From NCBI GenBank assembly GCA_003221085.1, contig QHUD01000007.1, positions 1 to 13,104 on the forward strand: 13,104 nucleotides of DNA. The letters run 5' to 3'. This stretch comes from Gemmatimonadota bacterium (GTDB taxonomy: Bacteria; Gemmatimonadota; Gemmatimonadetes; Gemmatimonadales; GWC2-71-9). How positions within the stretch are numbered: the stretch's first letter is position 1; every line of letters starts with the position of its first letter. The position numbers were made by a program, and so were the translations under genes. Below the pieces are notes generated by a model. It was not told the origin of the DNA and searched no databases. It worked only from the letters and a program-made list of their open reading frames with translations. Positions 12,614 to 13,104 of the stretch are shown piece by piece.

Positions 12614-13104
12614 ATGGACGTCACAGCAGGATCGCTCGTCTTAGTCCTCATCACGCTGATCGCAGCCACGGTCAACGGCGCGCTCGGCTACGGATTCTCG
12701 TCGATCACCGTGCCCGTGGCCCTGCTCTTCTATGCCAATCGGGTCCTCAATCCGGCGCTCGTGTGGATCGAGGTCGTCCTGAACGCCTACGTGCTCTGGG
12801 TCAATCGCGCGAGCGTTCTCCACGTGTGGCGTCGCGTCGTGCCGATCATTCTTGGGCTGGCCCCGGGCGTCGTGCTGGGTACGTCACTGCTGCACCGGGT
12901 GCAGCCAGGCTGGCTCAAGCTCGCGACGTTCATCGTGCTGCTGCCGCTGATTCTCCTGCAGGCCGCCGGGTTTCGCAGGCCTATCAGGGATGAGCGCCGC
13001 GTCGGGCTGCTGTTCGGAGGCGGCCTCGGCGTGCTGTACTCCGTTACGACGATCTCCGGCCCGCCCCTGGCGGTGATGTTGAGCAACCAGGGCTTCACGA
13101 AACA
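12614..13104 (+). CDS. TSUP family (TauE/SafE) membrane transporter, N-terminal part
   Basis: The frame from ATG at 12614 runs off the right edge after 163 codons. It is strongly hydrophobic, with membrane segments at about residues 6-26, 30-41, 47-64, 74-93, 101-118 and 130-157. The N-terminal NGALGYGFSSITVP (21-34) and the later TISGPPLAVML (146-156) are the paired glycine-rich motifs of the TSUP/TauE-SafE family, whose members move sulfite, sulfonates, sulfoacetate and other anions, often outward. The substrate cannot be read from sequence. The cysteine leader and terminator upstream are independent evidence for a sulfur-compound substrate linked to cysteine supply, perhaps uptake rather than export. 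GAGAGCGGGG precedes the start as a loose ribosome-binding site. A typical member has about 250 residues, so about a third is missing. Confidence 0.85.
   Translation, partial: MDVTAGSLVLVLITLIAATVNGALGYGFSSITVPVALLFYANRVLNPALVWIEVVLNAYVLWVNRASVLHVWRRVVPIILGLAPGVVLGTSLLHRVQPGWLKLATFIVLLPLILLQAAGFRRPIRDERRVGLLFGGGLGVLYSVTTISGPPLAVMLSNQGFTK

Noticed and set aside
1..13104. CRISPR arrays, tRNA or rRNA genes, insertion sequences, phage or defence genes
   Set aside because: None seen on reading both strands; the window is core metabolism plus regulatory leaders.

Overview
This is a GC-rich bacterial chromosome segment carrying core biosynthesis genes. The lineage cannot be fixed from the sequence. 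The GC-biased codon use, a DUF2911 gene, a TGTCATCCTGA-type palindromic repeat and fused his genes make me think of Gemmatimonadota first. Acidobacteriota or another deep GC-rich phylum is possible (inference, low to moderate confidence).

Layout. (1) Positions 1-2854, minus strand: a tightly packed sulfate-assimilation operon read cysC-cysH-sat-cysI, with cysI running off the left edge. (2) Positions 2855-3415: a divergent control region. Leftward it holds a promoter, a 34-codon ORF with six Cys codons and a terminator hairpin ahead of cysC. Rightward it holds a promoter, a 28-codon ORF with seven His codons among eight and a terminator hairpin ahead of hisG. (3) Positions 3416-9889, plus strand: a histidine operon hisG-hisC-hisB-hisHF-hisAIE-hisD in which every junction overlaps by 4 or 8 bp. 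Two of the genes are fusions, a HisH-HisF protein and a HisA-HisI-HisE protein. No histidinol-phosphate phosphatase gene lies in the window. (4) Positions 9890-10590: a palindromic repeat and a frame-broken DUF2911 gene. (5) Positions 10594-12388: nadA and nadC, two steps of NAD biosynthesis. (6) Positions 12363-13104: a promoter inside the end of nadC, a third leader ORF (five Cys codons), a clear intrinsic terminator, and the start of a TSUP (TauE/SafE-like) membrane transporter.

Most notable: three amino-acid-sensing leader peptides, none longer than 34 codons, sit in one window. Each has a TTGACA -35 box and an ATG at or within about 3 nt of the predicted transcription start, so they look leaderless. 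Each is followed by an intrinsic terminator before a structural gene that fits the sensed amino acid. This implies ribosome-mediated attenuation: histidine starvation opens the his operon, and cysteine starvation opens both sulfate assimilation and the TSUP transporter. The Cys leaders use TGT for 9 of 11 Cys codons, while the eight intact plus-strand structural genes use TGC for 31 of 39 (hand count).

How the genes work together: Sat makes APS from sulfate; CysC can phosphorylate it to PAPS; CysH reduces APS or PAPS to sulfite; CysI reduces sulfite to sulfide. In the his operon, HisG makes PR-ATP. The HisAIE protein would carry out the next three steps (pyrophosphohydrolase, cyclohydrolase, isomerase), HisHF makes IGP and AICAR, and HisB, HisC and HisD finish the pathway apart from the missing phosphatase.
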